Of a stretch of 64,000 nt of DNA, positions 1 to 9,950 are shown in pieces. The DNA comes from Vreelandella neptunia (lineage in GTDB: Bacteria; Pseudomonadota; Gammaproteobacteria; Pseudomonadales; Halomonadaceae), in NCBI RefSeq assembly GCF_022489065.1, contig NZ_JAKVTW010000002.1, positions 124,001 through 188,000 of the forward strand, written 5' to 3'. Every line of letters begins with the position of its first letter. Within the stretch, counting starts at the first letter, position 1. The notes under the pieces are model-generated. The model was not told the DNA's origin. It saw only the letters and a program-made list of their open reading frames with translations, and made no database searches. Position numbers and translations under genes: made by a program.

Positions 1-1046
1 TTCAATTTAACGGTGGTCAGCGCCTCTTTGCCGCGCAGAATCACTTCATCGAAATGCTGCAGCAGCATATCGTTAAGGCCCGCGAGCGCGGTGACGTGGC
101 GGTAGTAGCGCTTCATGAACTGCTCAACCGCGAGGCGCTCAGGCGTATCGCGGAAGCCAAACATTTCGGCAATGGTGCGCTGATGATCAAACAGTAGGCG
201 GTCTTCGGCGCGGTCGGTGAGCATATGCAGGGCATAGCGTACCTGCCATAAAAACGCCTGCCCCTGGCTTAAAATGCGCAGTTCGGCGTCGTTCATAAAG
301 CCGTTGGCGACGATGTCGGTGTACTGCTCGGTGCCGAAGTGACGCTTGGCGACCCAACCAATCATCTGGATATCGCGCAGACCGCCGGGGGAGCTTTTAA
401 GATTCGGCTCCAGGTGATACTCGGAGTTGTTGTAACGGTAGTGGCGGGCGATCTGCTCCTGCCACTTGGCCTCAAAGAAGCGGTCGGCAGGCCAGATGTG
501 CGCGGCGCTGAGACGCTCGCGCATCGCTTCGCGCAGCGTCTCCGGCCCTGCAATCAGGCGAGATTCGAGCAGGTTGGTGATCACCGTCACATCTGCTTCA
601 GCTTCCCGTTCGCAGTCGTTGAGCGAACGCACGCTGTGGCCAATCTCTAAGCCAATATCCCATAAAAAAGTAATAAAGGCGGTCAGTGGCTCACGATAAG
701 CGGTGTCGTCATCCTGCTCCAATAGCAGCAGCAGATCGATATCCGAGTGAGGGTGTAATTCACCACGGCCGTAGCCGCCCACCGCCACCAGTGCGATGCC
801 GTCATCGGGCCATTCGTGCTGCGCCCAGGCAATGGCCAATAGCTGATCCAGGTACCAGGCGCGACCACGCACGAGATCGCGAATATCCGCTCCGGCGCGA
901 AACTGATCGTCCAGTCGCGCCTGTAACTCGCGCAGGGCGGCTTTAAAGGGGGCCACCGGGGAGCGCGAACCGGCAAGCTCAGCGCGAAAAGCGTCCAAAT
1001 CGTAAAGCGAGGTGTCCGGCTCAAACCGGTAGTGGTGAAGGAGCAT
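1..1046 (-). CDS. glnD: [Protein-PII] uridylyltransferase / uridylyl-removing enzyme, C-terminus beyond window edge
   Basis: GlnD uridylylates and deuridylylates PII signal proteins according to glutamine level and so sets nitrogen regulation. The frame is open from an ATG at 1046 down to base 1, giving about the first 348 residues of a protein normally near 900. The nucleotidyltransferase signature GGYGRGELHPHSDIDLLLL lies at about residues 90-107, with the metal-binding SDID aspartates intact. The later segment with PNLKSSPGGLRDIQ is also typical of the family. The ATG overlaps the TGA stop of map (TGATG), so the two are probably translationally coupled, as in E. coli map-glnD. The HD and ACT domains lie outside the window. 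Confidence 0.95.
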   Translation of the reverse strand, partial: MLLHHYRFEPDTSLYDLDAFRAELAGSRSPVAPFKAALRELQARLDDQFRAGADIRDLVRGRAWYLDQLLAIAWAQHEWPDDGIALVAVGGYGRGELHPHSDIDLLLLLEQDDDTAYREPLTAFITFLWDIGLEIGHSVRSLNDCEREAEADVTVITNLLESRLIAGPETLREAMRERLSAAHIWPADRFFEAKWQEQIARHYRYNNSEYHLEPNLKSSPGGLRDIQMIGWVAKRHFGTEQYTDIVANGFMNDAELRILSQGQAFLWQVRYALHMLTDRAEDRLLFDHQRTIAEMFGFRDTPERLAVEQFMKRYYRHVTALAGLNDMLLQHFDEVILRGKEALTTVKL

Positions 1047-1837
1047 CAGTTGGGCAAAAAACTGAAGTCTTCATCGCTGCGCGCTGTCAGCACTTCAACG
1101 CCAGTCTCGGTGACCAGCAGCGTATGTTCCCACTGGGCGGAAAGCGAGCGGTCTTTGGTGACGGCAGTCCAACCATCGCGCAGTACTTTGGTTTTATAGC
1201 CGCCCACGTTAATCATCGGTTCGATGGTGAAGCACATGCCTGCTGCGAGCTTAATGTCGGCATCCGGCGCGTAGCCATCGTAGTGTAGAAACTGAGGTTC
1301 CTCGTGAAACTCGGCGCCAATGCCATGGCCGCAGAAGTCTCGAACCACGGAGTAGCCGTGCTCTTCGGCGTGCTTTTGGATCACCCGGGCGAGTTCAGAC
1401 AGGCGCACGCCAGGCTTCACCAGCTCGATGCTTTTATACAGGCACTCTTGGGTGATGCGGCACAGACGTTCGCCCTGAATCGTCTCTCCTACCACGAACA
1501 TGACACTGGAGTCGCCGTGGTAGCCCGCAGTCGTCTTAACGGTGATATCCAAATTCATGATATCGCCTTTTTTAAGCAACTTTTCATCGTCGGGGATGCC
1601 ATGGCACACCACATGGTTAAGTGAGGTGCAGGTCGCTTTGGGAAAGCCATGGTAATTCAGTGGCGCCGGGGTTGAGCCCAGCTCATTAACAATATAGTCG
1701 TGGCAGAGCCGGTCAATTTCACCCGTGCTGATCCCCGCCTGCACATGAGGAGTGATCATTTCGATGACGCTAGCCGCTTGGCGCCCGGCTTCGCGCATGT
1801 GTTCGATTTCAGAAGGCGTCTTGATAGGAACGTTCAT
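1046..1837 (-). CDS. map: Methionine aminopeptidase, type I
   Basis: Removes the initiator methionine from nascent proteins. The 263-residue product starting MNVPIKTPSEIEHM matches the family length. The five metal ligands are visible: D97 (MNLDITV), D109 (YHGDSSVMF), H171 (CGHGIG), E206 (FTIEPM) and E237 (WEHTLL), plus active-site H79 (VVCHGIPDD). A longer open frame reaches base 2041, but its extra 68 residues resemble no MetAP and run into the rpsB promoter region, so I chose the ATG at 1837. The gene is divergent from rpsB and overlaps glnD by one base. Confidence 0.96.
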   Translation of the reverse strand: MNVPIKTPSEIEHMREAGRQAASVIEMITPHVQAGISTGEIDRLCHDYIVNELGSTPAPLNYHGFPKATCTSLNHVVCHGIPDDEKLLKKGDIMNLDITVKTTAGYHGDSSVMFVVGETIQGERLCRITQECLYKSIELVKPGVRLSELARVIQKHAEEHGYSVVRDFCGHGIGAEFHEEPQFLHYDGYAPDADIKLAAGMCFTIEPMINVGGYKTKVLRDGWTAVTKDRSLSAQWEHTLLVTETGVEVLTARSDEDFSFLPN

Positions 1838-2172
1838 GAATGCTCGATATGGATGCAGAATGGAAAATTGAATGGCGCAATTTAAGACCGTCAAACGGGG
1901 TGCGACTTCATCTTGGCAATGATCTATGGTATAAAGCCGCGCGCTTTCCTGCAATCGTGATTCCGAGCTTCTTTGTTGGCTGGGGAGCACGCTGAAGGGC
2001 GGGGCGATGAATCTGTAGTGTGCCACTAAGGGGCGCACCACTTAACTACCAAGCCTTAAAAACACACATGCACCGGCACATGGTCCCGGGTGCCGCTGGC
2101 AGCGTCTAACGTCGTCAACGGTCGGATCCATGGGGTGCGTGGAGGCCTAACCCGAGTTTGAGGAGTTTTACC
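1838..2172. other. Divergent map/rpsB intergenic region and rpsB leader
   Basis: A 335-base gap between map and rpsB. It holds a promoter-like element at 1926-1935, followed by a long GC-rich untranslated leader (about 2070-2165) just before the rpsB Shine-Dalgarno. In E. coli the rpsB leader is bound by S2 for autogenous control. The length and position fit such a leader, but I have not folded it. No convincing protein-coding gene is visible here. Confidence 0.5.
1926..1943 (+). promoter_or_regulatory. Probable rpsB promoter (extended -10 with GC-rich discriminator)
   Basis: TGGTATAAA is an extended -10 element. It is followed immediately by GCCGCGCGC, the kind of GC-rich discriminator found in stringently controlled ribosomal promoters. 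No good -35 hexamer sits at 16-18 bases upstream, which the extended -10 could compensate for. Confidence 0.55.
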
Positions 2173-2922
2173 ATGTCTCACGTTAATATGCGTGACCTGC
2201 TTAAAGCAGGCGCTCACTTCGGCCACCAGACCAAGTACTGGAACCCGAAAATGAGCAAATTTATCTTCGGCGCGCGCAACAAAATTCACATCATCAACCT
2301 TGAGCACACCCTTCCGGCGCTGAACGAAGCGATCGATGTGGTCGAGAAGATGGCGGCATCCAACAACAAGATTTTGTTTGTTGGCACCAAGCGCAGCGCG
2401 AGCAAGGTAATTAAAGAAGAAGCTAACCGTGCTGGTCAGCCCTTCGTCAACCATCGCTGGTTGGGCGGCATGTTGACCAACTTCAAGACCATCCGTCAGT
2501 CGATTAAGCGTCTGCGTGATCTTGAAACCATGCGCGAAGATGGCACCTTCGAGAAGCTAACCAAGAAAGAAGTCTTGATGGCGACTCGTGAGCAAGACAA
2601 GCTTGAGCGTTCTATCGGCGGTATCAAGAACATGGGCGGTCTCCCGGACGCGCTGTTCGTTATCGACGTTGACCACGAGCGTATTGCGATCAACGAAGCC
2701 AACAAACTGGGCATTCCGGTTATCGGCGTGGTGGATACTAACTCCAACCCCGATGGCGTTGATTACGTAATCCCAGGCAACGATGACTCTATCCGCGCTA
2801 TCCAGATTTACGTTAAAGCAATTGCGGATGCGTGTGGTCGTGCCAAAGAAGGTAACGCGCAAGAGTTTGTTGAAGTGACCGAAGAGGCCGCTGCAGCTGA
2901 AGACAACACTGCCGCCGAGTAA
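2173..2922 (+). CDS. rpsB: 30S ribosomal protein S2
   Basis: Structural component of the small subunit, joining late in assembly. The 249-residue product begins [20 protein letters not shown], the hallmark S2 N-terminus, and contains [15 protein letters not shown] and the [12 protein letters not shown] block. The C-terminal tail is alanine- and glutamate-rich. The start is fixed by AGGAG at 2161-2165, 7 bases before the ATG; an upstream in-frame start at 2158 would add five unconserved residues. It is the first gene of the translation/envelope run and is followed by a terminator at 2973-2993. Confidence 0.98.
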   Translation: MSHVNMRDLLKAGAHFGHQTKYWNPKMSKFIFGARNKIHIINLEHTLPALNEAIDVVEKMAASNNKILFVGTKRSASKVIKEEANRAGQPFVNHRWLGGMLTNFKTIRQSIKRLRDLETMREDGTFEKLTKKEVLMATREQDKLERSIGGIKNMGGLPDALFVIDVDHERIAINEANKLGIPVIGVVDTNSNPDGVDYVIPGNDDSIRAIQIYVKAIADACGRAKEGNAQEFVEVTEEAAAAEDNTAAE

Positions 2923-2972
2923 TCGCAGCAGTGGATGCGGTGAGCAGGTCTGCCGCATCATGATATAAAGAG

Positions 2973-2993
2973 AGGGGGCTATGCCCCCTTTTT
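2973..2993 (+). terminator. Rho-independent terminator after rpsB
   Basis: A perfect 7-bp stem, AGGGGGC / GCCCCCT with loop TAT, is followed by TTTT. It lies 50 bases after the rpsB stop and would partly separate rpsB from tsf transcription. Confidence 0.85.
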
Positions 2994-3071
2994 CCCGCTA
3001 CAGGTTTCTAACAGTGAATTTCTAGCGATAGATAACTCACGACAGATGAAGCCTCTAGTCGGGACGAATTA

Positions 3072-3154
3072 GCCGGCAGCGTGATACCGGCACCGCAATA
3101 CAGAGACATAGGGCAGAGTGATACATGATGGTCATTTATCAAGCCTATACTCTG
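3072..3154 (+). other. Structured leader between rpsB and tsf
   Basis: Two inverted repeats lie downstream of the rpsB terminator: GCCGG (3072-3076) with CCGGC (3087-3091), and CAGAGT (3114-3119) with ACTCTG (3149-3154). The second encloses a further arm, GATAcATGA / TCATtTATC. A tsf promoter or leader regulation is possible, but no clear -35/-10 pair is assigned. Confidence 0.35.
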
Positions 3155-3198
3155 TGTTGCGTCTAACTCTCATAGAACCATTTCAGAGGTGAATTCTC

Positions 3199-4068
3199 AT
3201 GGCAGCTATTAGCGCCTCTCAGGTCAAGGAACTTCGCGAACGTACCGGTCTCGGCATGATGGAGTGTAAAAAAGCACTCACCGAAACCGATGGTGATATC
3301 GAAGTTGCAATCGAAAACCTGCGCAAAAATTCAGGCCTTAAAGCGGCGAAGAAAGCTGATCGCGTTGCCGCGGAAGGTGTTGTTGTTACCCGTGTTGCCG
3401 AAGATGGCAGCTACGGTGTGATGGTTGAAATCAACTCCGAGACCGACTTTGTCGCTCGTGATGACAACTTCATTGCGTTTGCTGACAAAATCGCCGGTGC
3501 TTTCTTCACTGCTAAAAGCGAAGATGTTGCCGCCGTTATGGCTGGCGAGCTGGAAACTGCTCGTGAGCAGTTGGTTCAGAAAATTGGTGAGAACATCGGC
3601 GTGCGTCGTGCTGTCGTTGTAACCGCTGCTGACGGTGGCTTGGTAGGTGAGTACGTCCACGGTGGTCGTATTGGCGTTCTAACCGTGTTGACTGGTGGTA
3701 CTTCGCAAGTGGCGAAAGACGTTGCGATGCACGTAGCGGCGATCAACCCTGCGGTTGCGCACCCTGCCGATATGCCCCAAGAGCAGCTTGATGAGGAAAA
3801 AGCGATTATCCTGGCCCAGCCGGATATGGCGGGTAAGCCGGAGCAGATCGCTGAGAAAATGGTTCAGGGCCGCTTGAAAAAGTACCTGGCAGAAAACAGC
3901 CTGACCGAGCAGCCGTTTGTTAAAGACCCGAACCAGACCGTTGCTGAGTTCGTCAAAGCAGCGGGCGGCGAAGTGGTTGGCTTTACGCGCTTTGAAGTTG
4001 GCGAAGGCATCGAGAAAGAAGAAGTCGACTTTGCTAAAGAAGTTATGGAACAGGCTGGCCGTCGCTGA
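3199..4068 (+). CDS. tsf: Translation elongation factor Ts
   Basis: Nucleotide-exchange factor for EF-Tu. The 289-residue product has the N-terminal UBA-like domain with the conserved [14 protein letters not shown] segment, followed by the core containing [12 protein letters not shown], which contacts EF-Tu. The C-terminal coiled module runs through [11 protein letters not shown] and ends near residue 289. SD GAGGTGAATTCTC precedes the ATG. The 276-base gap after rpsB and the intervening terminator resemble the E. coli arrangement. Confidence 0.98.
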   Translation: MAAISASQVKELRERTGLGMMECKKALTETDGDIEVAIENLRKNSGLKAAKKADRVAAEGVVVTRVAEDGSYGVMVEINSETDFVARDDNFIAFADKIAGAFFTAKSEDVAAVMAGELETAREQLVQKIGENIGVRRAVVVTAADGGLVGEYVHGGRIGVLTVLTGGTSQVAKDVAMHVAAINPAVAHPADMPQEQLDEEKAIILAQPDMAGKPEQIAEKMVQGRLKKYLAENSLTEQPFVKDPNQTVAEFVKAAGGEVVGFTRFEVGEGIEKEEVDFAKEVMEQAGRR

Positions 4069-4092
4069 GGTCAGAGGTTTCAGAAAGAAGAT

Positions 4093-4114
4093 GGCGTGCG
4101 CGCGAGCGCACGCC
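4093..4114 (+). other. Perfect hairpin after tsf
   Basis: GGCGTGCGC and GCGCACGCC form a perfect 9-bp stem closed by GCGA. There is no U-run, so it is more likely an mRNA-stabilising or processing hairpin than an intrinsic terminator. It sits 24 bases after the tsf stop codon. Confidence 0.5.
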
Positions 4115-4126
4115 TTCGCGTATCCG

Positions 4127-4146
4127 GCCCCTGTATAAAATGGGGC
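4127..4146 (+). promoter_or_regulatory. Possible pyrH promoter -10 within an inverted repeat
   Basis: A TATAAAAT box at 4134-4141 is flanked by GCCCC (4127-4131) and GGGGC (4142-4146). It lies about 50 bases upstream of pyrH. A convincing -35 is missing, so this is a weak call. Confidence 0.3.
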
Positions 4147-4189
4147 TACCCCGCCTGCCTGTGTTCAGGTCTGCCTCAGGAGAGATGCC

Positions 4190-4972
4190 ATGTCACGTGA
4201 TGTTGAAGAGCCTACCCCCCACGTAGCACCCAGCAAAGGCAAAGCTGAGAGTTCAAAGTCAAAATACAAACGTATTTTGCTTAAGCTTTCTGGCGAAGCA
4301 TTAATGGGTGAACACGATTTTGGTATTGACCCTAAGGTGCTTGACCGCATGGCGCTGGAGATTGGTCAGTTAGTCGGCATTGGGGTGCAGGTGGGTATCG
4401 TCATTGGCGGTGGCAATCTATTCCGCGGTGCGGCACTCAATGAAGCAGGCATGGATCGCGTGACCGGTGACCATATGGGTATGCTGGCCACCGTGATGAA
4501 TGCGCTGGCAATGCGAGATGCCTTAGAGCGTTCCAATATTCGTTCGCGGGTGATGTCTGCTATTCCGATGAGCGGCGTGGTAGAGCATTATGATCGGCGC
4601 ACCGCGATTCGCTATTTAACCTCAGGGGATGTGGTGCTGTTCTCTGCAGGAACCGGGAATCCTTTCTTTACCACCGACTCTGCTGCTTGTTTGCGTGGCA
4701 TTGAAGTGGACGCCGACGTGGTTATCAAGGCGACCAAGGTGGATGGTGTCTACAATAAAGACCCAGTGAAGCACCCTGATGCTGTGAAGTATGACCAGCT
4801 CTCTTACGATGACGCCCTGGATCAAAAGTTGGGCGTTATGGATTTGACCGCTATCTGCCTGGTACGTGACCATAATATGCCGGTGCGGGTATTTGATATG
4901 AATAAGCCTGGTGCCCTGCTGAATATGGTAGTAGGGGGTAAGGAAGGCACGCTGATATACAGAGGGGAATGA
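4190..4972 (+). CDS. pyrH: UMP kinase (uridylate kinase)
   Basis: Phosphorylates UMP to UDP with ATP, supplying pyrimidine nucleotides. The amino-acid-kinase fold is evident from [13 protein letters not shown], the GGGNLFRG glycine loop, [12 protein letters not shown] and the [18 protein letters not shown] uridine/ATP region (here [19 protein letters not shown]). At 260 residues it carries about 20 polar N-terminal residues beyond the usual 240. AGGAG at 4178-4182 supports the ATG at 4190. frr begins one base after its TGA. Confidence 0.97.
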   Translation: MSRDVEEPTPHVAPSKGKAESSKSKYKRILLKLSGEALMGEHDFGIDPKVLDRMALEIGQLVGIGVQVGIVIGGGNLFRGAALNEAGMDRVTGDHMGMLATVMNALAMRDALERSNIRSRVMSAIPMSGVVEHYDRRTAIRYLTSGDVVLFSAGTGNPFFTTDSAACLRGIEVDADVVIKATKVDGVYNKDPVKHPDAVKYDQLSYDDALDQKLGVMDLTAICLVRDHNMPVRVFDMNKPGALLNMVVGGKEGTLIYRGE

Positions 4973-4973
4973 C

Positions 4974-5531
4974 GTGATCAACGATATTAAGAAAGATGCC
5001 GAATCGCGCATGAAAAAAAGCGTTGAGGCGCTGAACAGTAATTTTAATAAGATTCGCACCGGTCGTGCTCACCCAAGCATTCTGGACGCCGTGACGGTGG
5101 ACTATTACGGCAGCCAAGTGCCGCTGAGCCAAGTAGCGTCGGTCAACGTTGAAGATGCTCGCACGCTAACGATTGCGCCTTGGGAGCAAGGCATGGTGCA
5201 AAAGATCGAAAAGGCCATCATGACCTCTGATCTTGGCCTCAATCCAGCCAGTGCGGGTAACGTGATCCGTGTGCCGATGCCGATGCTCACTGAAGAGACG
5301 CGCAAGGGTTACATCAAGCAGGCGCGCAGCGAAGCCGAGAATGCCCGCGTTGCTATTCGCAACGTACGCCGTGACGCTAATGGTGATTTCAAATCGTTGT
5401 TAAAAGATAAAGATATTACCGAAGACGATCAGCGTGAAGGTGAAGACGCAATTCAAAAGTTGACCGACAAGTATATCGCCGAGATCGACAAGGCGTTGGT
5501 CGCGAAAGAGCAGGATTTGATGCAGGTATAA
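4974..5531 (+). CDS. frr: Ribosome recycling factor
   Basis: Splits post-termination ribosomes together with EF-G. At 185 residues it has exactly the canonical length. Family blocks include [43 protein letters not shown] and the C-terminal helix with [11 protein letters not shown]. The start is GTG ([12 protein letters not shown] follows), one base after the pyrH stop, with AGAGGGGAATGAC as SD. A terminator follows at 5552-5575. Confidence 0.97.
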   Translation: MINDIKKDAESRMKKSVEALNSNFNKIRTGRAHPSILDAVTVDYYGSQVPLSQVASVNVEDARTLTIAPWEQGMVQKIEKAIMTSDLGLNPASAGNVIRVPMPMLTEETRKGYIKQARSEAENARVAIRNVRRDANGDFKSLLKDKDITEDDQREGEDAIQKLTDKYIAEIDKALVAKEQDLMQV

Positions 5532-5551
5532 ACCTGTGTTTTATGCAGCCG

Positions 5552-5575
5552 CGGGCAGCTTATGCTGCCCGTTTT
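5552..5575 (+). terminator. Rho-independent terminator after frr
   Basis: CGGGCAGC (5552-5559) pairs perfectly with GCTGCCCG (5564-5571) over a TTAT loop and is followed by TTTT. It separates the translation-factor genes from the uppS transcript. Confidence 0.85.
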
Positions 5576-5624
5576 GCCACACTCAGGCTGGTTTTTTTAT
5601 GACTGATTTTTGGTGCGAGAATCC

Positions 5625-6413
5625 ATGACGCCACCGCAGCTTCCTGAAGAGCAGCCAGACGACGCTTGCGCGCCTTCATCGGCCGGGGATGCTCCGCCAT
5701 CTCACGTTGCTATCATCATGGATGGCAATAATCGTTGGGCCCGCGCACGCGGGCTTTCAGGCGTTCGTGGTCATCGCGCGGGCGTAGAAACCGTTCGTGC
5801 GGTGATTCAGCGGGCCGCCGAGCGGGAAGTGAAAACGCTGAGTCTGTTCGCCTTCTCCAGTGAGAACTGGAAGCGCCCGGCGGCGGAGGTCAACGCGCTG
5901 ATGGAGCTGTTTTTGATGGCGCTCAAGCGCGAAGTCAAAAAGCTCAATGAGCGTAATGTTCGTCTCTCGATTATTGGCGAGCAGCGCGGCTTTTCCCACG
6001 CCATACAAAAGCATATTCAGCGTGCAGAAGCCTTAACCGCGCATAATACCGGTATGCACTTGGTGATTGCCGCCAACTATGGCGGGCAATGGGACATCGC
6101 CCGTGCGGCGCGTACCCTGGCTGAACAGGTGGCGGCTGGTGAGTTATCGCCTGCCGCGATTGACGAGGAGTGCTTTGACACCGCAATGGGAGTTGCTGAT
6201 GTGCCGCCAGTGGATCTGTGTATTCGTACCAGTGGTGAGCAGCGGCTGTCTAATTTCATGCTTTGGCAATTGGCCTATGCTGAGCTGCATTTTTCACCGT
6301 TGCTATGGCCCGATTTCGGTGCGGAAGCGTTTGATGCAGCATTAGACGACTTTTGTCGGCGCCGTCGTCGCTTTGGTATGACGGACGAACAAATAGAGGC
6401 GCAAGGTGCTTAA
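5625..6413 (+). CDS. uppS: Undecaprenyl diphosphate synthase (cis-prenyltransferase)
   Basis: Condenses eight isopentenyl units onto farnesyl diphosphate to make the lipid carrier for peptidoglycan and O-antigen synthesis. The catalytic block AIIMDGNNRWARARG places the essential aspartate at residue 33. The SSENWKRPAAEV segment and the C-terminal RTSGEQRLSNFMLWQ block are also present. I use the ATG at 5625 (262 residues); an in-frame TTG at 5610 would add five residues. The first 25 residues are a Pro/Asp-rich extension. The last codons overlap the cdsA start. Confidence 0.96.
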   Translation: MTPPQLPEEQPDDACAPSSAGDAPPSHVAIIMDGNNRWARARGLSGVRGHRAGVETVRAVIQRAAEREVKTLSLFAFSSENWKRPAAEVNALMELFLMALKREVKKLNERNVRLSIIGEQRGFSHAIQKHIQRAEALTAHNTGMHLVIAANYGGQWDIARAARTLAEQVAAGELSPAAIDEECFDTAMGVADVPPVDLCIRTSGEQRLSNFMLWQLAYAELHFSPLLWPDFGAEAFDAALDDFCRRRRRFGMTDEQIEAQGA

Positions 6414-7236
6414 ACAGCGGATTATCACCGCAGCCTGGCTGGCACCGCTGGTGTTGGCTGGCCTGTTTGGATTAGACGGCGGCGCCTTTGCGCTCTTTAC
6501 GGCCCTGATGGTACTACTCGCCACCTGGGAGTGGGCTAATCTGGCCAGCGTTACCCGGACGTTGCAACGTGCCCAGTTAGTGGCCGTGATGGCGGCATTA
6601 ATGCTGGCCATGTGGCTGACCGGTGCCGCCACGTCGATATGGCCGCTTTGGCTGGCTGCTGCAGGCTGGCTGGCCAATCTCTACTGGGTAACCCGCTACC
6701 CTGCTGCAGGTCATCAGTGGCAAGCAACCACGCGACGACTGGCGATGGGGTTATGGGTGCTGTTGCCCTGCTGGGTGGGCTTTAACGTTCTACGTGATAT
6801 CGGTATGGCTTGGTTACTGTTTGTGCTGCTGCTGGTGTGGTGTGCGGATATCGGCGCCTATTTTGTAGGGCGCAACTGGGGGAAGCGTAAATTGGCGCCC
6901 CATGTAAGCCCTGGCAAATCCTGGGAGGGCGTTTATGGCGGCTTAGCGGCGACTGCTATTCTGGCCATACTGTTTGCGCTGTGGTTGCCGCTGGGCCTAG
7001 TGGGCGGCATTACCCTGATGCTGGTCACCGCTGTGGTCACGTTGGCCTCTGTGCTGGGGGATCTTCTCGAGAGCATGCTTAAGCGCTACCGCAATATCAA
7101 AGACTCAAGCCAGCTGCTTCCCGGCCATGGTGGGGTGCTTGATCGCATGGATAGTCTCACTGCGGCAATTCCATTGTTTGCGCTGTTCTATGTGGAAGTG
7201 CTTGTTGAGGTATTTGCTCAGGTGCAACCGCTATGA
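6406..7236 (+). CDS. cdsA: Phosphatidate cytidylyltransferase (CDP-diglyceride synthase)
   Basis: Makes CDP-diacylglycerol from phosphatidate and CTP at the inner membrane, the precursor of all phospholipids. The 276-residue product is strongly hydrophobic with about eight membrane segments. The family signature near the C-terminus is visible as [19 protein letters not shown] followed by DRMDS. The start is GTG at 6406, overlapping the uppS stop by 8 bases. The TGA stop overlaps the dxr ATG (ATGA), so translation is probably coupled throughout. Confidence 0.96.
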   Translation: MLKQRIITAAWLAPLVLAGLFGLDGGAFALFTALMVLLATWEWANLASVTRTLQRAQLVAVMAALMLAMWLTGAATSIWPLWLAAAGWLANLYWVTRYPAAGHQWQATTRRLAMGLWVLLPCWVGFNVLRDIGMAWLLFVLLLVWCADIGAYFVGRNWGKRKLAPHVSPGKSWEGVYGGLAATAILAILFALWLPLGLVGGITLMLVTAVVTLASVLGDLLESMLKRYRNIKDSSQLLPGHGGVLDRMDSLTAAIPLFALFYVEVLVEVFAQVQPL

Positions 7237-8444
7237 GCCAGTCCGTCCATCAACAAGCGGCAATGCAGCGCGTGACGGTGCTTGGGTCGACGGGCTCGAT
7301 CGGCACCAGTACATTGGATGTGATTGGCCGCCACCCTAACCGCTATAGCGTCCACGCGCTTACCGCGCACACCTCGAAAGAGGCTTTGTTAGCGCAGTGT
7401 TTAACGCACCGTCCAGCGGTCGCCGTTCTGGATGATGAAGCTGATGCCGCTTGGCTGCGCCAGGAGCTCAAGCGTGTCGGCCAACAAACCGAGGTTAACG
7501 CAGGTCCAGAGGCACTGTGTGAGGTTTCCCGAGACGCGAGCGTAGATTGTGTGATGGCGGCCATTGTAGGTGCTGCGGGATTGCTCCCTACGCTGGCAGC
7601 TGCTGAGGCTGGGAAGCGGGTGCTGCTGGCCAACAAAGAGGCGTTAGTGATGAGCGGCGCGCTGTTTATGGACGCCGTTTCAAGGGCGGGCGCAACACTA
7701 TTACCGATTGATTCCGAACATAATGCTATCTATCAGTGTCTACCAGCGGAGCATCGCGGTGGCTTGGCGCGCCACGGTATTAGCCAACTGATGCTGACAG
7801 CCTCTGGCGGGCCGTTTCGTACCTGGAGTCAAGCTGATATTGATAAGGTTACTCCCGAGCAGGCCTGTGCGCACCCAAACTGGTCAATGGGACGTAAAAT
7901 TTCAGTAGATAGCGCCACGTTGATGAATAAAGGGCTGGAGCTTATAGAGGCATGCTGGTTGTTTGATGCTAAGCCCGAACAGATTCAAGTGGTGGTGCAC
8001 CCACAAAGCGTGATTCACTCCATGGCGGCGTATCATGATGGTTCGGTGATTGCGCAGTTAGGTAATCCTGATATGCGCACCCCCATTGCGTATGGGCTAG
8101 CGTGGCCTGAACGGATTGATGCTGGGGTCGAAACACTCGATCTTTTTCAAGTGGCGCGGCTCGATTTTGAAGCGCCTGATGAAGACCGTTTTCCTTGTCT
8201 GAGGCTTGCTCGTCAAGCGATGCAGCAGGGCGGGATGGCGCCTGTTGTGTTAAACGCGGCTAACGAAGTTGCGGTTGAAGCATTCCTGCAGCGTCAGTTG
8301 GGTTTTACGGCGATTGGACAGCTGGTAGCCGATATTTTATCGCGTCCCTACGAAGGGCAGGTCGACAATCTTGCAAGCGTTTTAGCTACCGATCGATGGG
8401 CACGGCATCAGGCGTTGGAACTGGTAACTAGGTGGTCCGCTTAA
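7233..8444 (+). CDS. dxr: 1-deoxy-D-xylulose 5-phosphate reductoisomerase
   Basis: Converts DXP to MEP with NADPH, the first committed step of the methylerythritol pathway. The Rossmann motif [19 protein letters not shown] lies about residues 17-35. Metal and substrate residues lie in [14 protein letters not shown], and the conserved [17 protein letters not shown] block is present. At 403 residues it is normal length. Sitting directly behind uppS and cdsA links isoprenoid precursor supply to undecaprenyl carrier synthesis. Confidence 0.97.
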   Translation: MSQSVHQQAAMQRVTVLGSTGSIGTSTLDVIGRHPNRYSVHALTAHTSKEALLAQCLTHRPAVAVLDDEADAAWLRQELKRVGQQTEVNAGPEALCEVSRDASVDCVMAAIVGAAGLLPTLAAAEAGKRVLLANKEALVMSGALFMDAVSRAGATLLPIDSEHNAIYQCLPAEHRGGLARHGISQLMLTASGGPFRTWSQADIDKVTPEQACAHPNWSMGRKISVDSATLMNKGLELIEACWLFDAKPEQIQVVVHPQSVIHSMAAYHDGSVIAQLGNPDMRTPIAYGLAWPERIDAGVETLDLFQVARLDFEAPDEDRFPCLRLARQAMQQGGMAPVVLNAANEVAVEAFLQRQLGFTAIGQLVADILSRPYEGQVDNLASVLATDRWARHQALELVTRWSA

Positions 8445-8491
8445 GCATTCGCTGGGCTGGTCGTTAAGAGCGGGGCGTTAAGGAGTGCAGT

Positions 8492-9850
8492 GTGGGCCTG
8501 ATACAGAATATTTTAGCGGTCATTGTGGTGCTGGGCCTGTTGGTAACCTTTCATGAGTTTGGTCACTTTTGGGTGGCAAGACGCTGTGGGGTGAAAGTGC
8601 TGCGTTTTTCGGTAGGGTTTGGCAAGCCGCTATGGTCGCGGGTTGACCGCCAAGGTACCGAGTATGCGATCGCCGCGATTCCGCTGGGCGGCTATGTCAA
8701 AATGCTTGATGAGCGCGAGGCGCCGGTACCAGAAGATCAGCTCGACCAAGCGTTTAATCGCAAGACAGTTTGGCAGCGCATTGCTATTGTGGCTGCGGGG
8801 CCAATCGCTAATTTTCTGCTGGCGATTGTTGCCTACTGGGCGTTGTTTGTGGCGGGTACCACCGTGGTTTCGCCAATGGTAGGCAGCATTGTGCCTGATT
8901 CGCCTGCCGCCGAGGCAGGGCTTGCCAATGGTGATGAAATTGTCGCCATTCAGGGCGATGAGATGCGCTCTTGGGAAGATGTAAATCTAAAGCTAGTGTC
9001 TATTATTGGCTTCAGTGGCGAGTTGGCTTTCGAGGCACGCTCTGAAGGCGCCACTGACGTGCAGCGCTTTGTACTACCTGTTACCGATTATTTGGTTCGC
9101 CAAGATCCCCCGCAGCCGCTGCAAACACTGGGAATTACCCCTTGGCAACCGGAGTTTCCGGCAATATTAGGCCAAGTGGTCAGTGGAGAAGCAGCGGAAC
9201 AAGCCGGCCTAATGGCGGGTGACACAATGGTCGCCGTCAATGGCGAGCCAGTAGATGATTGGATGCACTTTGTTAATATTGTGCGCGGTAATCCTAACGA
9301 GACCCTGCAGCTTACCTACGAGCGTAATGGTGCACAGGCAACCGTTGATTTAACCCCAGGGCGTAACAGCCTGGATACTGGGGTGGAGATTGGTTATATC
9401 GGTGCCGGTGCTCAGCAAGTCGAGTGGCCAGCAGCGTTTCAGCGTGAGATCCGTTATGGCCCTATCGAAGCGGTAGGCCAAGCATTATCACGCACAGGTG
9501 AGATGACGTTACTGACCGTTGACGCTATTCGGAAGATGTTGGTGGGGCTTATTTCGCCTTCCAATCTTTCAGGGCCAATCACCATTGCTCAGGTCTCTGG
9601 TGATTCAGCCCGTGCTGGGATGGAAGCGTTTGTCGGCTTTCTAGCGTATCTTTCTATCAGCCTTGGGGTGCTTAACTTACTGCCCATCCCAGTGCTCGAT
9701 GGTGGTCACTTGCTTTATTATTTTATGGAGGTCGTACGTGGACGGCCAGTATCTGAAAAAACCCAAGCTGTTGGATTGCGCATTGGGCTTGCCATGGTCG
9801 GCACCCTGATGTTGATGGCCCTCTATTTTGATCTGATGCGCCTGTGGTAA
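8492..9850 (+). CDS. rseP: Regulator of sigma-E protease, site-2 zinc metalloprotease
   Basis: Intramembrane protease that cleaves anti-sigma factor RseA in the envelope-stress cascade. The zinc motif HEFGH is at residues 21-25 in the first membrane segment. Two PDZ domains follow (about 125-200 and 215-300). The third ligand region LNLLPIPVLDGGHLLYYF is near the C-terminus. At 452 residues it matches the family. Start GTG at 8492 with AAGGAG 8 bases upstream. It precedes bamA, the pore whose misassembly triggers the pathway. Confidence 0.96.
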   Translation: MGLIQNILAVIVVLGLLVTFHEFGHFWVARRCGVKVLRFSVGFGKPLWSRVDRQGTEYAIAAIPLGGYVKMLDEREAPVPEDQLDQAFNRKTVWQRIAIVAAGPIANFLLAIVAYWALFVAGTTVVSPMVGSIVPDSPAAEAGLANGDEIVAIQGDEMRSWEDVNLKLVSIIGFSGELAFEARSEGATDVQRFVLPVTDYLVRQDPPQPLQTLGITPWQPEFPAILGQVVSGEAAEQAGLMAGDTMVAVNGEPVDDWMHFVNIVRGNPNETLQLTYERNGAQATVDLTPGRNSLDTGVEIGYIGAGAQQVEWPAAFQREIRYGPIEAVGQALSRTGEMTLLTVDAIRKMLVGLISPSNLSGPITIAQVSGDSARAGMEAFVGFLAYLSISLGVLNLLPIPVLDGGHLLYYFMEVVRGRPVSEKTQAVGLRIGLAMVGTLMLMALYFDLMRLW

Positions 9851-9950
9851 TGACGCGTGTAGCGCGCAGGATGCCTTGTCATCTGCCTGCACAAATGTAT
9901 ATGGTGCCTCTCTGGAATGATTGGCAGACCAACGCGAGCGAATTGACTGC

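Noticed and set aside
1838..2041. N-terminal extension of map in the same open frame
   Set aside because: The extra 68 residues match nothing in MetAP and lie over the rpsB promoter region; the family begins at 1837.
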